Positions 4,614-5,243 of a DNA stretch of 5,243 bases are shown here, in pieces. Both the position numbers and the translations under genes were made by a program. The number at the start of each line of letters is the position of its first letter. Position 1 is the first letter of the stretch. The notes below the pieces were generated by a model, which saw only the letters and a program-made list of their open reading frames with translations, ran no database searches and was not told the DNA's origin. Source of the stretch: Rhodobacter sp. (lineage in GTDB: Bacteria; Pseudomonadota; Alphaproteobacteria; Rhodobacterales; Rhodobacteraceae); contig PNND01000034.1 of assembly GCA_013824045.1 (NCBI GenBank), forward strand, positions 1-5,243. The letters are read 5' to 3'.

Positions 4614-5243
4614 TCACCCCCGGCGGCGGCGGCGCCCTTCGCTGCCCGCACCGCCCGAATTGAAGCTGACATCGGGCAGGGTCACGATGGCGTTCAGTTC
4701 CGGGAAGGGATCGGTTGCATGCGGGATGGCATTGGCATTGACGAAATGTTCCTGAAACTTCGGCTCGATGGCGGTTTCCACCTTGTGGATGTTGTGCACC
4801 GTCGCCTCGATCTGGTTGCGCGCCGCCACGCTGCACAGCGCGATGCGCGCGCCCGTGCCTGCGGCATTGCCCGCGCTGGTCACATGGTCCAGCGGCACAT
4901 CCGGGATCATGCCCAGCACCATCGCGTGTTTCGGGCTGATATGCGCGCCAAAGGCCCCGGCCAGCGTGACCCGGTCCACCTTTTCCACACCCATCTCATC
5001 CATCAACAGCCGCGCGCCCGCATAAAGCGCGGATTTCGCCAGCTGGATCGCCCGGATGTCACCTTGCGTCACCATGATGCGCGGCCCGCCATCCAGACTG
5101 CCATCATGCAGCAGATAGCTGTGCGTCCGCCCCTCGGGGGTGCAGCGCCATGTCCCCGTCTGTTCCGGGCTGCCGATCAGACCGCCCGCGTCCAGAAGGC
5201 CCGCCATGCGCAGTTCCGCCACGGCCTCGATAATCCCCGAACC
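4614..5243 (-). CDS. ASKHA/DUF4445 corrinoid-activation-type protein, C-terminal part cut by window edge
   Basis: The frame is open to the right edge, so the visible 209 residues are the C-terminal part of a larger protein (GSGIIEAVAEL at the edge; a GTG at 5222 is internal). The sequence matches the DUF4445 ASKHA domain of COG3894/RamA/RACo-type proteins. Full-length relatives also carry an N-terminal [2Fe-2S] ferredoxin domain, and their ATP-dependent electron transfer reactivates the cobalt of corrinoid methyltransferase proteins. Marks seen are VTQGDIRAIQLAKSALYAG, VTLAGAFGAHISPKHA, the PDVPLD segment and SAGNAAGTGARIAL, which fit the ASKHA nucleotide-binding fold. The protein ends in an Arg-rich tail (GRRRRRG). 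The ferredoxin part cannot be checked here. The sigma gene starts 59 bp downstream without an obvious terminator between, so read-through is possible. Confidence 0.88.
   Translation of the reverse strand, partial: GSGIIEAVAELRMAGLLDAGGLIGSPEQTGTWRCTPEGRTHSYLLHDGSLDGGPRIMVTQGDIRAIQLAKSALYAGARLLMDEMGVEKVDRVTLAGAFGAHISPKHAMVLGMIPDVPLDHVTSAGNAAGTGARIALCSVAARNQIEATVHNIHKVETAIEPKFQEHFVNANAIPHATDPFPELNAIVTLPDVSFNSGGAGSEGRRRRRG

Noticed and set aside
5220..5222. GTG as start codon of the ASKHA protein
   Set aside because: The frame stays open upstream to the window edge and encodes family-like sequence (GSGIIEA), so the GTG is an internal valine.

Overview
The window is GC-rich bacterial chromosome in which every supported gene lies on the minus strand. 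The protein styles (a RskA-like anti-sigma factor, a DUF4445/ASKHA corrinoid-activation protein, a secreted VWA protein, a fasciclin-domain protein) and the tRNA-Gly(CCC) sequence suggest an alphaproteobacterium, most likely of the Rhodobacteraceae. This assignment rests on recognition only; no database search was made.

In the direction of transcription (right to left) the layout is: (1) the C-terminal part of an ASKHA/DUF4445 corrinoid activation protein, cut by the right edge (4614-5243); (2) an ECF sigma factor (4006-4554); (3) its RskA-type membrane anti-sigma factor (3350-4009), overlapping the sigma stop codon by 4 nt; (4) a secreted fasciclin (FAS1) protein (2698-3255), followed by a strong rho-independent terminator at about 2551-2597; (5) a flavodoxin-like NAD(P)H-dependent oxidoreductase (1981-2526); (6) a large secreted von Willebrand factor A protein with a proline-rich linker and four degenerate C-terminal repeats (244-1902); (7) tRNA-Gly(CCC) with an encoded CCA end (106-179) and a recognisable promoter; (8) the first 14 codons of a RidA-family protein cut by the left edge (1-43).

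The most coherent unit is sigma / anti-sigma / fasciclin. It resembles the mycobacterial SigK-RskA system, whose regulon includes the FAS1 proteins MPT70 and MPT83. The 94-bp gap before the fasciclin gene holds a perfect 8-bp inverted repeat and an ECF-like promoter candidate. The simplest model is an envelope-signal module in which the membrane anti-sigma factor releases the sigma factor to transcribe the exported FAS1 protein. The other genes look like ordinary neighbours. I found no CRISPR array, insertion sequence, prophage or defence system. Plus-strand open frames are shadows of the minus-strand genes, as expected in GC-rich DNA.
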